A DNA stretch of 64,000 nucleotides, from positions 243,187-307,186 of the forward strand of contig VXCM01001014.1 of the NCBI GenBank assembly GCA_014773175.1, given 5' to 3'. Within the stretch, counting starts at the first letter, position 1; each line of letters opens with the position of its first letter. The position numbers were made by a program, and so were the translations under genes. Shown here piece by piece: positions 52,243-63,219 of the stretch. Below the pieces are notes generated by a model. That model had not been told where the DNA came from and made no database searches. It saw only the letters and a list, made by a program, of their open reading frames with translations. The DNA is from Lucifuga dentata. Taxonomy: Eukaryota > Chordata > Actinopteri > Ophidiiformes > Bythitidae.

Positions 52243-53518
52243 ACCCTTTAGCGCCCTCTTTTTGGTAGAAGATCTCCGTCATGAACTGAAGCTCGGTCCT
52301 GATGCAGAAGCAGTCGTGCCTCATCCTGATCTGATCCAGGAGGTATCTGAGAGCTTCTTGGTTCCTGTTGACCAGGAGGACAGAGCAGCCAGAGGGGTGG
52401 AGCAGATCCTCTCTCTCTAGGGCCAGCAGGTCTGGAAGGTACTGCTGGGGGTCGTGATCCATCAGCACTAGATCAAAGCCCACGCTTGACTTGATCCCGT
52501 GTTCAGATTCAAGAAATGGGTGTAATGATCTGATGGCTTCGGCCGAATTTCGCGGCAACACCTGGAACTGTTAACATCAGGAGGGGAGGAATCCCTCTAT
52601 TTACTTTCATGATCAGAGTTCTGTTTAATTCACTTTATTTTCATGAGGCCTAAACACCATATTAGATTTAATTTTTAGAAACAGCGTACAATATTGTCAG
52701 AAAAGAACACAAGGTGAGGAAATTTAAAAAATATCCAAATTATAAAACAAATATCCATCCAATTATACTCATAACAGCCATGCCCCAAATGATGCATCTC
52801 GACACCTACTTTTGAAGTGTTCTATATATATCTAACTGTAACTATTATTGAAAACATAAAAGCTCATCTTCCTTTAGTGTACCTGAAAGTGTTTGAAGCC
52901 TGCCACCAGTATGAGTTCCTCCCCGAAATCTGCTACGACTGGGTCCAACTCCACTGTGATCAGTCTGCCAGTAGGGGGCAGCAGACGCAGGATACGGACA
53001 GCACTGTAGCCACAGTGCATCCCAAACTCCAGGACTCGGAGAGGATGAACACGTCTTAACACCTCATCCAGCGCCTCACCTGAGGGTGAAGACAGGAACA
53101 GGTGGAATCAGTGGCTCGCCATGACATCACAACGTCACCGGTTTGATTCTGGCTGGGGACCTTTGCATGTAATTCCCCCAGTAGGCCAAATTATAGTCTT
53201 TTCCCGCTGTCCCTAAAGTGAAAAAAAAAATCAAATTAAATACCTCCTTCTTGGCTCAGACATACACTGACCTATATATGGGCCAATGCAGAGAGAAGGG
53301 TGTGTTTCAGCGTAAAGGTCAAAGGTCTCCAGGACACTTTCAGCATTGCCGTGGGTGCAGTTGGAGAAGACGAAGGCATAGTTGCTCTTTACGCAAACTG
53401 TCCTTCGCACCAGTCTCAACACCCAGGCCAGAACTTGATGACACGGTTTGAAACGGTAACGGGCGGATATCACGACGATGGCGGGAAGGAGGAGGACGGA
53501 AGCAACCATCAACCACAT
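52241..53518 (-). CDS. COMT-family O-methyltransferase homologue, 3 exons, 254 aa, active site altered
   Basis: Seen: exons on the minus strand are 53518-53272, 53079-52883 and 52561-52241 (247+197+321 = 765 nt, 254 codons plus TAA). Donors are GTCAGT and GTACAC; acceptors end CCCTCAG and TTCCAG; the first junction splits a Gly codon and the second is phase 0. Residues 4-20 form one hydrophobic segment followed by ARYR, so the protein is probably a signal-anchored membrane protein. Residues 59-75 (NAESVLETFDLY) and the SAM motif E100-F-G-M-H-C-G-Y-S108 with acidic E126 match COMT. YLPD (189-192) follows D183-H-D-P, where COMT has DHWK, so the catalytic Lys is Pro186. The ADN metal-binding site reads V-N213-R214. 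Known: COMT moves methyl groups from SAM to catechols and needs Mg2+; the relative TOMT acts in hair-cell mechanotransduction. Inferred: a COMT paralogue, perhaps a non-catalytic one. Length fits the family. An open frame continues upstream of the ATG to an AG acceptor-like site, so an extra 5' exon is possible. Confidence 0.85.
53105..53231 (+). mobile_element. tRNA-type SINE inside intron 1 of the COMT-like gene
   Basis: An A-box-like stretch (AGTGGCTCGCC) is followed by a B-box-like GGTTTGATTCTGG at 53140, then GGGGACCTTTGCATGT and a short A-rich tail at 53220-53230. This order and wording match a common teleost tRNA-derived SINE. It lies on the strand opposite the gene and makes up most of the 192-nt intron (53080-53271). 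Both splice sites lie outside it. Confidence 0.65.
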
Positions 53519-53879
53519 TTGAAGAGTTCTGGCAGAGACAGTTACAAGCCTTGAAACCTGTGGGTGACAGCGAGAAGCTGAGTGTAGCTTGTGTCACATG
53601 GAGAGGAAAAGTCCTTCAATCCCAAAAAAAACTATTGCTGCCATTTTTTTTAAATGACACCAACTCCCACTAAATAAATAACAGAGTAAAATTACTGCTG
53701 ATTAATTGATTATTTATTATTATTAGTCAAAATGACTGAAGCACTGAGCTCTGGCACTCCCTGCAGACAAAATATGTGATTTTGATGTGGGCCAATAAAA
53801 AAAAAAAAAAAAAAAAAAAAAACTCTAATTCCAAAATGATAACCCCGTTTAAAGCCGGCAAACCAAGAGCCATGAAAGT

Positions 53880-54750
53880 TAAACACACAGGGACTGAAGC
53901 CAAGTAAACACACAAGGAATTTAGGAGTGATTTTGAGTCGGAATTAAATTTTAAATCTCATGCAGGGTGTGGCAAGATTAGCTTTTTATCATCTTAAAAA
54001 TATTTCAAAGGTTAGGTTGTTTCTCTCTCTGAGCAATACAGAGAGATTGGTGCACACTTTTATAATTAGTAGGCTTGAGTATTGTAATGTTCTCCTATCT
54101 GGTCTGCCCAGAAATACTATAAGTCACCTGCAAATAATTCAGAATTCTGCTGCACAGGTGCTGACTAGAACCAGAAGGAGAGCACACATTACTCCTGTTT
54201 TAAAGTCTTTATACTGACTTCTTGGCAGTTTTCGTATTGATTTTAAGATTCTTTTATTAGATTTTAAGGCACTGCATGGTCTTACACCAAGATATCTATC
54301 AGAANGATTTTAAGATTCTTTTATTAGATTTTAAGGCACTGCATGGTCTTACACCAAGATATCTATCAGAATTCATGAACCAGTAAGACCTCTCAGATCC
54401 TCTTGCACTTTATTTTTAAGTGTCCCACAGAGCAGAACTGAAACATTTGGTGATGCAGCTTTTAGCCGTTACGCTCCAAGTCGTTGGAACAGCCTTCCTG
54501 AGGATCTGAGAGGAGCTGAAAACATTGATATTTTTAAACGCAGACTTAAAGCCTATCTGTTCAGCTTGGCTTTCATGTAGTGTTTTATATTTTAATTTAA
54601 TTTAATTTGTTTGATCTTATTAAATTTATGTATATTTTAATCAACTGTTATCAATATGTTGTATTTGTTAATCACCTGTGAAGCTCTTTGAATTGCATTT
54701 ACTTGTACAAAAGGTGCTATATAAATAAAGTTTGACTGATTGATTGATGA
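53880..54750 (+). mobile_element. 3' end of an L2-type LINE, decayed reverse transcriptase C-terminus
   Basis: Translation around 53960-54215 gives SRLEYCNVLLSGLP, LQIIQNSAAQVLTR and HITPVLKSLY, the usual order near the C-terminus of L2/CR1-like LINE reverse transcriptases. After an in-frame TGA in place of the expected Trp, the frame continues with FRIDFKIL and later APSRWNSLPEDLRGAENI to a stop at 54578-54580. The 3'UTR ends AAAGGTGCTATATAAATAAAG and a TGATTGAT tail at about 54735-54749. A 66-bp block is duplicated around the N at 54305 and is probably an assembly artefact. Not functional: stops, and only the 3' end is present. Confidence 0.8.
54239..54371. repeat. Exact 66-bp direct duplication around a single N (probable assembly artefact)
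   Basis: Positions 54239-54304 and 54306-54371 are identical over 66 bases and are separated only by N at 54305. Removing one copy restores a continuous LINE sequence, which supports a contig-overlap error rather than a biological duplication. Confidence 0.8.
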
Positions 54751-57490
54751 AGAGCAGAGAGGATGGAGGTTCTCCTTTCAATACAGTAAATGTTATGTCT
54801 GGCAATTTCCCTGAATGTGTGTAACCTTCAGATTGTCAGCCACTCACACGATCTCCTAATTTAGAAGAAGATTATGCATTTTGCATGTTTACCCCAAACA
54901 GATTTATAGCAATTTGGAAATCAGCTCTTAGTATTTGCTCTTTTGATAATACATCACAGAACCTCCTTTTCTGATTCATAAATAATGATTTCGATCTTTT
55001 TTTTTTTACCAGATATGATTTTGATCATACTTTGCCAGCAAAGCATGACTGCATTTCCCTGTGTGTGTTAAAACTATGGCAGATCATATTTTTTGAGCTG
55101 AATGCATATCTTTCTACTTGCAGATGTGTACCTGATTTCACAGACACTCGCAGTAAAGAAGCATGCAGGATGTTCAATTATCCATCATTCTAAAAAAAAA
55201 CCCCATCAAAACAGAACAATCAAGAAAATTTCTTTGCCACAATGTCCGTCAGCACGACTTACGTGAAATATTTGAACAAAGAAAGTGGCAAAACAGTAAG
55301 AAAAGAGTACAGTAGTAGTGCAATACTTGCCAAACTGCCCTGTTGGCCGGCCAGGCTGAGCGTGTCCTGTCAAACGCAGATGGATCCTCACTCCAGAAAG
55401 AATAAGGCAAGCTGCTTGTAAACACAGATTCTCAGAAAGATCTTGTAGGAAAAAAAAAGCCTCTCGAAAGCCTGTACTGTTTTTGTTCTCCAGGTAACTA
55501 ATCAGCTTTAAGACACCTGAGGGAAAAAAAGAGGATTGGCTAGGGAGTAAAACCTCTACACACACCGGAACAAACTCTGTATTCCTGTTTGGAAAGCCCC
55601 TCCTCTCACACTGCATTATTGCTGGATCATCCCAGAAGAGGTCAGCTAAGATTTAAGCATGTTACCCTGTATTCCTGTGGACGGCAGGGTGTCTGCAGGT
55701 CCTGGAAAATCCTGGAAAACCCTGGAAATTGTATTAATTGCATCTTCTAATCTCAAGGCCTGTTAAGATATTGTACATGGTTTAAGACAGCATTTTAAAA
55801 CTTTAAGTTTTGGAGTCCTTCAAAATATTGAGGTTTGTGTGTATGGGCTTTATGGGTGACAAAACGTACAGAGATCTACATACCTATGAAATATGGCTAT
55901 AATATCCATAGTTCACATATATTATTCAAAAACATGAAGGAATCTACTGAAAATATTAAGGCCACTCATTTCATTACTTGATATCAAAGATTCTGAGACT
56001 ATGAGAGCGAGGAACAGTTTCTACTGAATCAGATGTGGATACGAGGAAGGAAGAAGAAGAAGAAGAGTAGACTTTCAGGGAGGAATTATCCCAACAAAGT
56101 GCATGTAAAGACCTGATGAATGATGCAATGCAGCTGTGATAGATCACCTTTCAAACCTCCAGTTGGCTGACTCAGAGAGGACGTTTTGGGTGGATATTGT
56201 CCTTATTTTAGAGTCATTGCATTGAGCATTTACACTTGGCTCAAAGTTACTTTTAACATCAGCTAATCTTCCAAAAGTACTCTGACCAGGCTCTAAGTGC
56301 ACAGTCACTGATGCTATTTTAGTCCCGGCGTTGCCATCTGGAAGATCCTAGAGAGCATTAGTCGATGCTAAAATATGTTTTGAAGACCTTCCAACAAAAA
56401 TAGCTATGACACATTCAGAAATGTCCCAAAGTAGCTTTAAGGACAAACACAGAGAACTAAGACCCACAACTTGCTGGCTAACCTGGTTTAGCCCTGTATT
56501 TGAAAGAAAACAATTAACTAAAATGGGACGGAAATGCTCCCAAAAACCTTTCCTCTACACATATTTACATCTAGCATGTCGCTTATCGCCTAATCGCCTT
56601 GTGTTCTAATTAAAGAAATCAGCAACAGTATAGCATAGGTTGGTATGGAAACCTGCTGAATGTTGGATAACACTTTAACTCACCACTTTATATTTGCAGA
56701 ATGGAGTTAAATGCATTTTTCGGACCAATGTGTATAGCGGATGGATGGATGTATGGATGGATGGATTAATGGATATGAATTTCAAAGAGGCATTTTTACC
56801 AAAAATATCATGAAAATATCAGGATGGAGTGAAGAAGCAAAAATAGATCTTTTTGAGATATATTTTATTTAACCCGCTCTACATCAGTGAACTCTGAGTT
56901 GCCCCACATAGTGAAAGTGGGTGTGAGATCCCCTGTGTGTTTCTGCCCTCATTGGCTAAAGGCTGATGGGCACTGTTGTGACACTGTTGTGTATTTTTGG
57001 CAATTGGTGCGTTTCACACTGCGGTGTGTGTGTATCTGTGTGTGTGTGTGTGTGCGTGCGTGTGCGCGCGCGTGTGCCTCAGATTCATCAAGTTCACCAA
57101 AAATAACGAGATTATACAGGAAGCAATGGGATGCTGCTTTAAAAATAAGAGCATTAATAGTTTGCTATCAAAACAGTTTCACGCTAAATTTGAATTGCAG
57201 CTTTTGTTTTTATTCCTACTTTTCTACTAAATTTTTGGAGCAAAGAACAAAGAAACAAACAATTTAGCATGACATTGTATGTTAATTTAAGTTTATCCTT
57301 GTATTTATGTGGTGCATGGCTTGTACTAATATGCTGTAAATTTGTAATATGTAATATGCGGAAAGGGCAGCTAGACTAACTAGCTAACATGTAAATATTT
57401 TGTTTTATCTTTATCTACTAAATTTATCTGACAACTTATGAAAACTTTGCTTTCAAAATTTCACCCACAATTGCGGATTCATTTATTTAA

Positions 57491-57530
57491 AGGAACAATC
57501 CGGTGATTTTGCATGTATTCACCAGCATTT
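57491..57530. repeat. MITE family A-like terminal-repeat fragment next to TTAA
   Basis: TTAA at 57487-57490 is followed by AGGAACAATCCGGTGATTTT and GCATG, resembling the left end of family A. No matching right end is seen. Confidence 0.35.
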
Positions 57531-58028
57531 TCGTTGTTGTATCATTGACGAATAAGAATAGAATTTAACAGTCTGCCAAGGACCATCGTCCATTATCATT
57601 ATCTGAACTGATAAAAAAGTAACCCACTTTTTTTGGAAGAGTAACTTACTCCGATCTCGCCACGCTGTGGGTAATAAATGCGGCTACAGTTGCTTGTAGT
57701 TTTACTTCTTTTAATCAACACCAGCACGGAAGCAACAGTAGCTACAGCGTTAACACTCCACTTTCTCCTCCCGTGTTACACGTACACCTGTCCCCCTAAC
57801 AACAACAACAGGTAGGAACGTAAGTTACCTGAAGGGCAAGGCACGTGAAGGACAACTCAAGTATTACACCTGTGTGGTCAAAGAATAGATTGTAAATATC
57901 AGAATAAATAGTGTAAATAATACTTATTGCAGAAATAATTACACAAAATAACTCTGGAACATTTTCTAAAGTTATTATAAAGTTTATATTATAAATTATA
58001 TTACATATATTATAAAGTTATTATAAAG

Positions 58029-58030
<2 letters not shown>

Positions 58031-58069
<39 letters not shown>

Positions 58070-58155
58070 GATAAAATAAAAAAGATAAGGGTAAGGATAA
58101 GGATGAGACAACAAGAGCAAAAATTAAGAATATATATATATATATATATATATAG
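58031..58155. repeat. (CA)n and (TA)n microsatellites
   Basis: (CA)n at 58031-58060 followed by TATATATATG, then (TA)n at 58129-58155, about 0.7 kb upstream of the LIMCH1-like exon. Confidence 0.85.
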
Positions 58156-58276
58156 TATATATGTATTATTAAGAAGCACAGTTGGGGAACATAACAGGAA
58201 AAGCATTTCCGTGCTGTTGTACTTGTATGGCTGCACATGACAAATGAAACTTTGAAATCTCTGAAATCTTGAAATG

Positions 58277-58474
58277 TTGTTTTAAGTATTAACAAGTTGA
58301 TTTTTATAGCATACCAGAATGAACTGAAACCAATGGCGGTCTGAAAGGTAGGAAAACATTTTTTTTTTAAATTCACCTTCCAGTAGTATGCTTTGGGAAA
58401 TGACTGTCAGTAACGTTACGTGTATGAAAATTGAATATATTAGGCTCAAACATACAAAATGGATGGTATGGTCC
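58277..58474 (-). mobile_element. MITE family A, half copy, reversed, just upstream of the LIMCH1-like promoter
   Basis: GAATGAACTGAAACCAATGG, GGGAAATGACTGTCAGTAAC and the terminal repeat CAAAATGGATGGTATGGTCC are nearly identical to the 49477 copy in reverse, so this is one of the youngest copies. It ends about 345 bp before the ATG at 58819. Confidence 0.65.
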
Positions 58475-58499
58475 ATTTTGTACTGTTGCACCACCACTG

Positions 58500-58818
58500 G
58501 TGAAATATGAGCGACTGTAAGCGCTCAGGACCTCAATGAAGCTTTTATTTTGAAACGCTGCTGCGGAAGCTCTGCGTGTTATTGCGGTGACTTTGACGCA
58601 GCTTCTGCACAGTGCACACAGTCTCCACCGGGAGCGACAGTTTGGAGCAGCAACTGGTCCGTCTCTCCGGTGCTGCTCGACAGTAAAACCGAGGAAAGGA
58701 GAGCTAAGTGACTGGCGCAGTTTACGGCTCGTTTCGGTGGAATAACGCGGCGCATAGTTGTTTTTTTTTAAAGGTTTTTCACAGGCTTTAATACTTGGAG
58801 AGCAGCGCGTCTTCGCCA
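58500..58818 (+). promoter_or_regulatory. CpG-containing promoter/5'UTR region of the LIMCH1-like gene
   Basis: This stretch is clearly richer in G, C and CpG than its AT-rich surroundings (for example GCGGTGACTTTGACGCAGC, GGGAGCGACAG, CGAGGAAAGG, AACGCGGCGC) and leads directly into the first coding exon. No TATA box is obvious, as is usual for CpG promoters. The transcription start cannot be placed from sequence alone. A fragment of a TTAA MITE ends at 58474, just upstream. Confidence 0.55.
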
Positions 58819-58920
58819 ATGGCAAGTCCGGTTGCAGACATAGGACAGTCTCATCAGCATCACCCTGTCAGCGAGTCTGCCGCAGACTCTGCCTTTCTGG
58901 AGGCGCAGAAATGGATAGAG
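58819..58920 (+). CDS. limch1: First coding exon of a LIMCH1/LMO7-family gene (partial)
   Basis: Seen: ATG at 58819 opens 34 codons ending AFLEAQKWIE, followed directly by a strong donor GTGAGTAC at 58921 in phase 0. An in-frame TAA lies 27 nt upstream, so this is the first possible ATG. The start context is CGCCAATGG. Known: LIMCH1 proteins begin with a short variable stretch and then EAQKWIE just before the calponin-homology domain; LMO7 is similar but less exact. These are actin- and myosin-associated proteins with an N-terminal CH domain and a C-terminal LIM domain, neither of which lies in the window. Inferred: the gene runs rightward beyond 64000, with a first intron of at least 5.08 kb. 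The symbol rests on a ten-residue motif plus splice context, so lmo7 or a duplicate such as limch1a/b cannot be excluded. Confidence 0.68.
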
Positions 58921-60086
58921 GTGAGTACATGACACAGTTTCTCTTTAACGCTTTCAGCACTTTGCTTTGCTTTCGCGCAAGCATGTTGCTTTAAACGTGC
59001 GGCCGCAGCGTGTACATTTGCTGCTTGATCTGCTTTGAGGGCTTGTTTATTTGACTGATGATCACCTGTTGAAAGGTCACTCAACTTGCGATCATTTTCA
59101 TCACACCCTGACGAGAAATCTGTATGATACTGCTATTAGGTTTGTAATCATGTGTGGTGCTGAATAGTTAATATTATAGATATAAAATTTTCCATGGTCG
59201 TTTAACATACCCAACGTAGAATTTTGTCTATCTGAGCAACGTATTCATGAGTTAATAGCTATATTAGGCTACTTAGCAGAATTTTCATTTTGACCTCTTA
59301 TAATATGCACTTTATTATCCCAGTAGGATGCTCAGATTATGTGGTGGTGTTGCAGCTGGTGGTAGGGTCATTGTACAGTAGCTGTGGCTGCTGTGAAGCC
59401 TGTTGCGTGTTTCTCTGAAAACAATGAACGCATCATGTGGAATGGATTTCTGCCTCATTGCGAGCACGTTGAACAATGATAACACAAACAAGGCTTTTGT
59501 TCGGGGAGAATTTCAATCAGGGAATTCGCTGGCTCCTGTTGCATTTGACTTTTGTCATCATGCAGTGAGCTCCCCTCTTCAAAACAGCGACTGGCTGCTT
59601 AAATGCTGCGTGTTGGTGGAATTTATGCAGCCACAGTTTTAAAGGGTCACCCAGTTTAACATAAAGGCGTAAAAAGCTATTCTAACCTGTTATGTTACGT
59701 GTGAATTGTAAAATAAAATAACAAATGAGATGAGAAGCGAACGTATAATTGTGTGTTTACTCAGAAACTGCTACAAATGAAGGTTTACTCTCTCTGGCAA
59801 CAAGACAACGTTCCTACTTCTGTGTTAACGGTGCATGACAGGAACTGGAATCCTTTCAGAATAAAGCTCATAACAGGACAGGGTGTAGCTAGAAATTATG
59901 GGTCCTCTGCACAGGAGAGGTTCCTCCACCCTGCTCTTCATCTTTCTGTCCACATATCACCACCCTTTTTGCCATTTATGCCAAAGATCTGTGCAGTTGT
60001 AATTAAATTAGTGTAATCAATGGATTTTAAGCACTACAGTAATAACCTCTAATAATCTTGATTAGCTGTTAAGGCTAAATGTCTTA

Positions 60087-60140
60087 GGGCATTTTCACAC
60101 CTGAAAGTCCGGACCAAACGAGGTAGGTGTGAAAGGGCCC
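60087..60140. mobile_element. Minimal 54-bp Harbinger-like MITE with TTA target duplication
   Basis: GGGCATTTTCACACCT at the left and AGGTGTGAAAGGGCCC at the right are imperfect inverted repeats around GTCCGGACCAAAC. TTA is present at 60084-60086 and 60141-60143. A three-base TWA duplication with GGGC-type ends fits PIF/Harbinger elements. Nearly the whole interior has been lost. Confidence 0.6.
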
Positions 60141-62158
60141 TTAAAGTGATTTTTTTTTTTCTGCTCTGCTGAGAAAAACCTTCACCAAACATTATTTCTG
60201 AGTTGTTCTGTTTTCTAAGTCACACAACAGTTAATTTATTACTTGCAGATTATCTTTGTATTCTGTCTACTTTAGGTAAAGAAAAAAAAAGTAGAACGCC
60301 ATCTTATCTATTTTGTACTGATTTGTATGATGTAATGTGACTCATGCACAGTGTGTGTGTGTGGTGTGTGGTGTGTGTGCACGTGTGTGCATGCATGCGA
60401 GCATGTGTGTGTGTTATGCTGTCTTCGTTGTGAACTTGGAAGTCGTAACTTCCAATTTCTGACTGGGAAAAGTCCAACAAAGCGCCTCCTCCACAGAGGA
60501 ATCCTGACGCGGAAAGTCGGACAAGCTTTACAAACCTCAAGTTTAGCATTGACGTCATTTCATCATGTCTGCTTGCCATGTAAATGGTTATTTCTCCATT
60601 TAGAAATAAATGTTTAGAAGCATTTCTTTTTAAATCACATATGGATACAGTTTGGTTAAAAAATATAACACTGGCAATGGAAAAGCTTTGGAAAAGGTAA
60701 ATAGCTCATAAACGTCAAAATATATTTTGGTCTAATGGAGCAAACAAAAGAGTTTTCTTGAAGGTGCACATGTTGTCTTGGCGCGAATGCATGGAGGTTG
60801 TTAACGTAATTACGAGTCACGATTTCCCAATTTCAATTTGTTACAAACGAATGAACATAGCATTAATCCTACTTTGCAAGAGAGTTTGATACTGTGGATA
60901 ATGATAATGTACTTCCTCCTTCAGTCACTGATCGAATGATTCAGCCTGCCTTATTTGCTTATCTCCAGAAGCGCCTTTGTGCACTTAACTTGATTGAGAA
61001 GCTAAAACTGCATCAAATTCTTTGGAATGAGATTACATACTTATGTAAGTAAAAAGTGGTGGACTTGGCTCATATAAGCAGCCTTGTTCATGATCAGAAG
61101 TTTGGTGGTGAGCCCTGCTTCTTGCAGGGGTGCATAGAGGACTAAGGTCAAGTAATCAAGGTTAACCCGTGTTTAGTAGCAATGTAAACACGTGATCTGA
61201 AAGTTGTGATATTTGGTGAGAAGCATGCTGTGATTTTATGTGACATTAGCTGGAAAATATACTGTTGTATTCATTTATTTCTATAGCTGATTGTGAAAAT
61301 GTCACATGGTATTTCTTATTTTTTTCCAGGAGTACTGTTACCTAGCTGTCAAATTAAAGGAAGAATAACATGTTTATGGTCTTAAAAAATACATTAGTTA
61401 ATTTAAAGTCGGCAACTCTGACAAACATCACCTTTAAAATTGTGCATTTGTATTACTGTGGAATAAGATTGAGTAAATCTGATTAGTTTTGTGCATTTCC
61501 CTGCATAATCATATAAAGAACCATATGTGCCAAAGAGTGCTGGTAGTGAACAGGCGTTCAAACTAAGCAACTGCATGACATCTCAAAGTGGTGTTAAAAT
61601 TGACAAATTCCCTTTAAGAGTGTCAGACGCCATTACAGGCCTATTTAGCAGCACCAAACTCCTCAGAGGCCCTTTTCACATCTTTAAAAAGTCGCTGCTG
61701 ACCTAGAATCTCTCCAGCAGGTCGGGAGCTGAGAGCTGAAAAAAAGGTGGGAGGGAGGGGAATAGATATCACTCTCATGTTGTTGTTCCTCCATCACTCC
61801 CCCCCCCCCCCNCCCACACACACCTGGTGACAGTGTCTCGGTCACCTCTGGGAACCAGAGGCAGGTAGCAGGTTTCTGAATGAAGTCAACCACACAAAGC
61901 TCCAGTCAGCAACAGCTAAGCTTCCACTGCGTTTGTTGAACTACCAAATTATGCTGTATGTTGCTGTGCCAGATGTGCTGTATGTTATGAGACAAGCCTC
62001 AGAGTTTTTTTTTTTTTTTTNTTTTTTTTTTTTTTGGTTTTTTTTTGTTTTTTTTTTTAGATTTGTGTTTGTTTGGAGTGTATTAGTGGAAAAATCTGTA
62101 CCAGTTTGAGGTAAACTAGAAATCCTGCCTGCAAAGAGTTTTGCAGTGGTCTAAGACA

Positions 62159-62185
62159 GTTAGGGTTAGCTAACCCTAACCCTAA
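62159..62185. repeat. Head-to-head telomere-like repeat palindrome
   Basis: GTTAGGGTTAG is followed directly by CTAACCCTAAC (perfect 22-bp palindrome, 62159-62180) and one further partial unit, CCTAA. The units equal the vertebrate telomere hexamer TTAGGG in opposing orientation. Confidence 0.8.
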
Positions 62186-62226
62186 GAAGCCTGCCATGTG
62201 AAGTATGGCCAGGGATGGTTGTTGTA

Positions 62227-62228
<2 letters not shown>

Positions 62229-62267
<39 letters not shown>
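62229..62267. repeat. (CT)n microsatellite
   Basis: Nineteen CT units, in the first intron of the LIMCH1-like gene. Confidence 0.9.
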
Positions 62268-62270
<3 letters not shown>

Positions 62271-63219
62271 ACTTTCTGTAGTGAACAAGAGTAGCAAGTC
62301 CATGCTTGTTTGTTTGTGAGCAACAGTTATTCAAAGTTGTCTTGGTGGCAGCAGAATGTGACCGCATCCTCACATTTCGTGGCGTGGGTGTGTGTGCGCT
62401 GTGCGTTACATACCTCATCAGCCATTGGTTGGTTGGAAATTACTTGCAGTGCATTTGCCTGTCCGCACATTCTTTCACTTTAGAATTGGCAATGGCAGTC
62501 AAAGCAACAATGGCAGTCCATGCAGTTAACTGTGTACAGAAAAACAGACACTTGACGTGCAGAGTCATGTTTTATGACTTTCTGGTACCATTTCAGTGTT
62601 TGCAGCAATGAATTTGTGAGCTGGAGCTTTTACATCCTGATTTTTTTCTGCACTGCATAAAGTTATAGACATTTACCATTCTGAAGCTGCTGGTCATAGC
62701 CATTTCGTACAAGAACTGTATTGCATTTTGCAAAGAGTGAGATTATAATTTGAACATAATACCACACCATCAAAATCTGTGGTCTTGAATGTTGATGAGT
62801 TGACCTCTCAATAAACTAGCCTGTTGTTCCTCAAAATCAGGGATGTATGGTCAGAGCCAGCAAGGCCTTCTCTGCTGGCCTAGAGATTGTCAGAATCATC
62901 AAATTATGTTTTTTATAATTTAATATATATTTTATTAATGCTATATGTACTGTATTTTACAAAATTCATTCCCATCAGTTTTGTTATTAACGTCATTTCA
63001 TTCCTACCAGTACTCTCTCCCTCAGTTGTGCTGCTTCCAGTGTAGCTCATATAAATTAGAGCTTTTATCCAATCAGATTTTCCACCTGTGCTGTCTCCAG
63101 GTAAAAAAATCTAGCCTGAGGCCTTCAGAATCTCGAGTGAATCCCCTCTGCTATTCAAGCAAATTGGACAATGTTGTTGATTGTTAAATCTGATTGTTAA
63201 AATATATGACAATCAGATT

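Larger units (their letters stand above)
54751..58276. other. Region between the two divergent genes
   Basis: Expected to hold upstream exons or regulatory DNA of both genes. On the minus strand, TTTTTTTCCCTCAG near 55518 precedes an open stretch and could be an acceptor of a 5' exon of the COMT-like gene, but nothing proves it. (GGAT)n at 56733-56772 and (TG)n with CG interruptions at 57024-57075. A repeat-like phrase GGTGTCTGCAGGTCCTGGAA is at 55689. Confidence 0.45.

Noticed and set aside
55206..55616. 136-codon open frame on the minus strand upstream of the COMT-like gene
   Set aside because: No family match. An acceptor-like site inside it could mean a 5' exon, but the frame itself is not supported.
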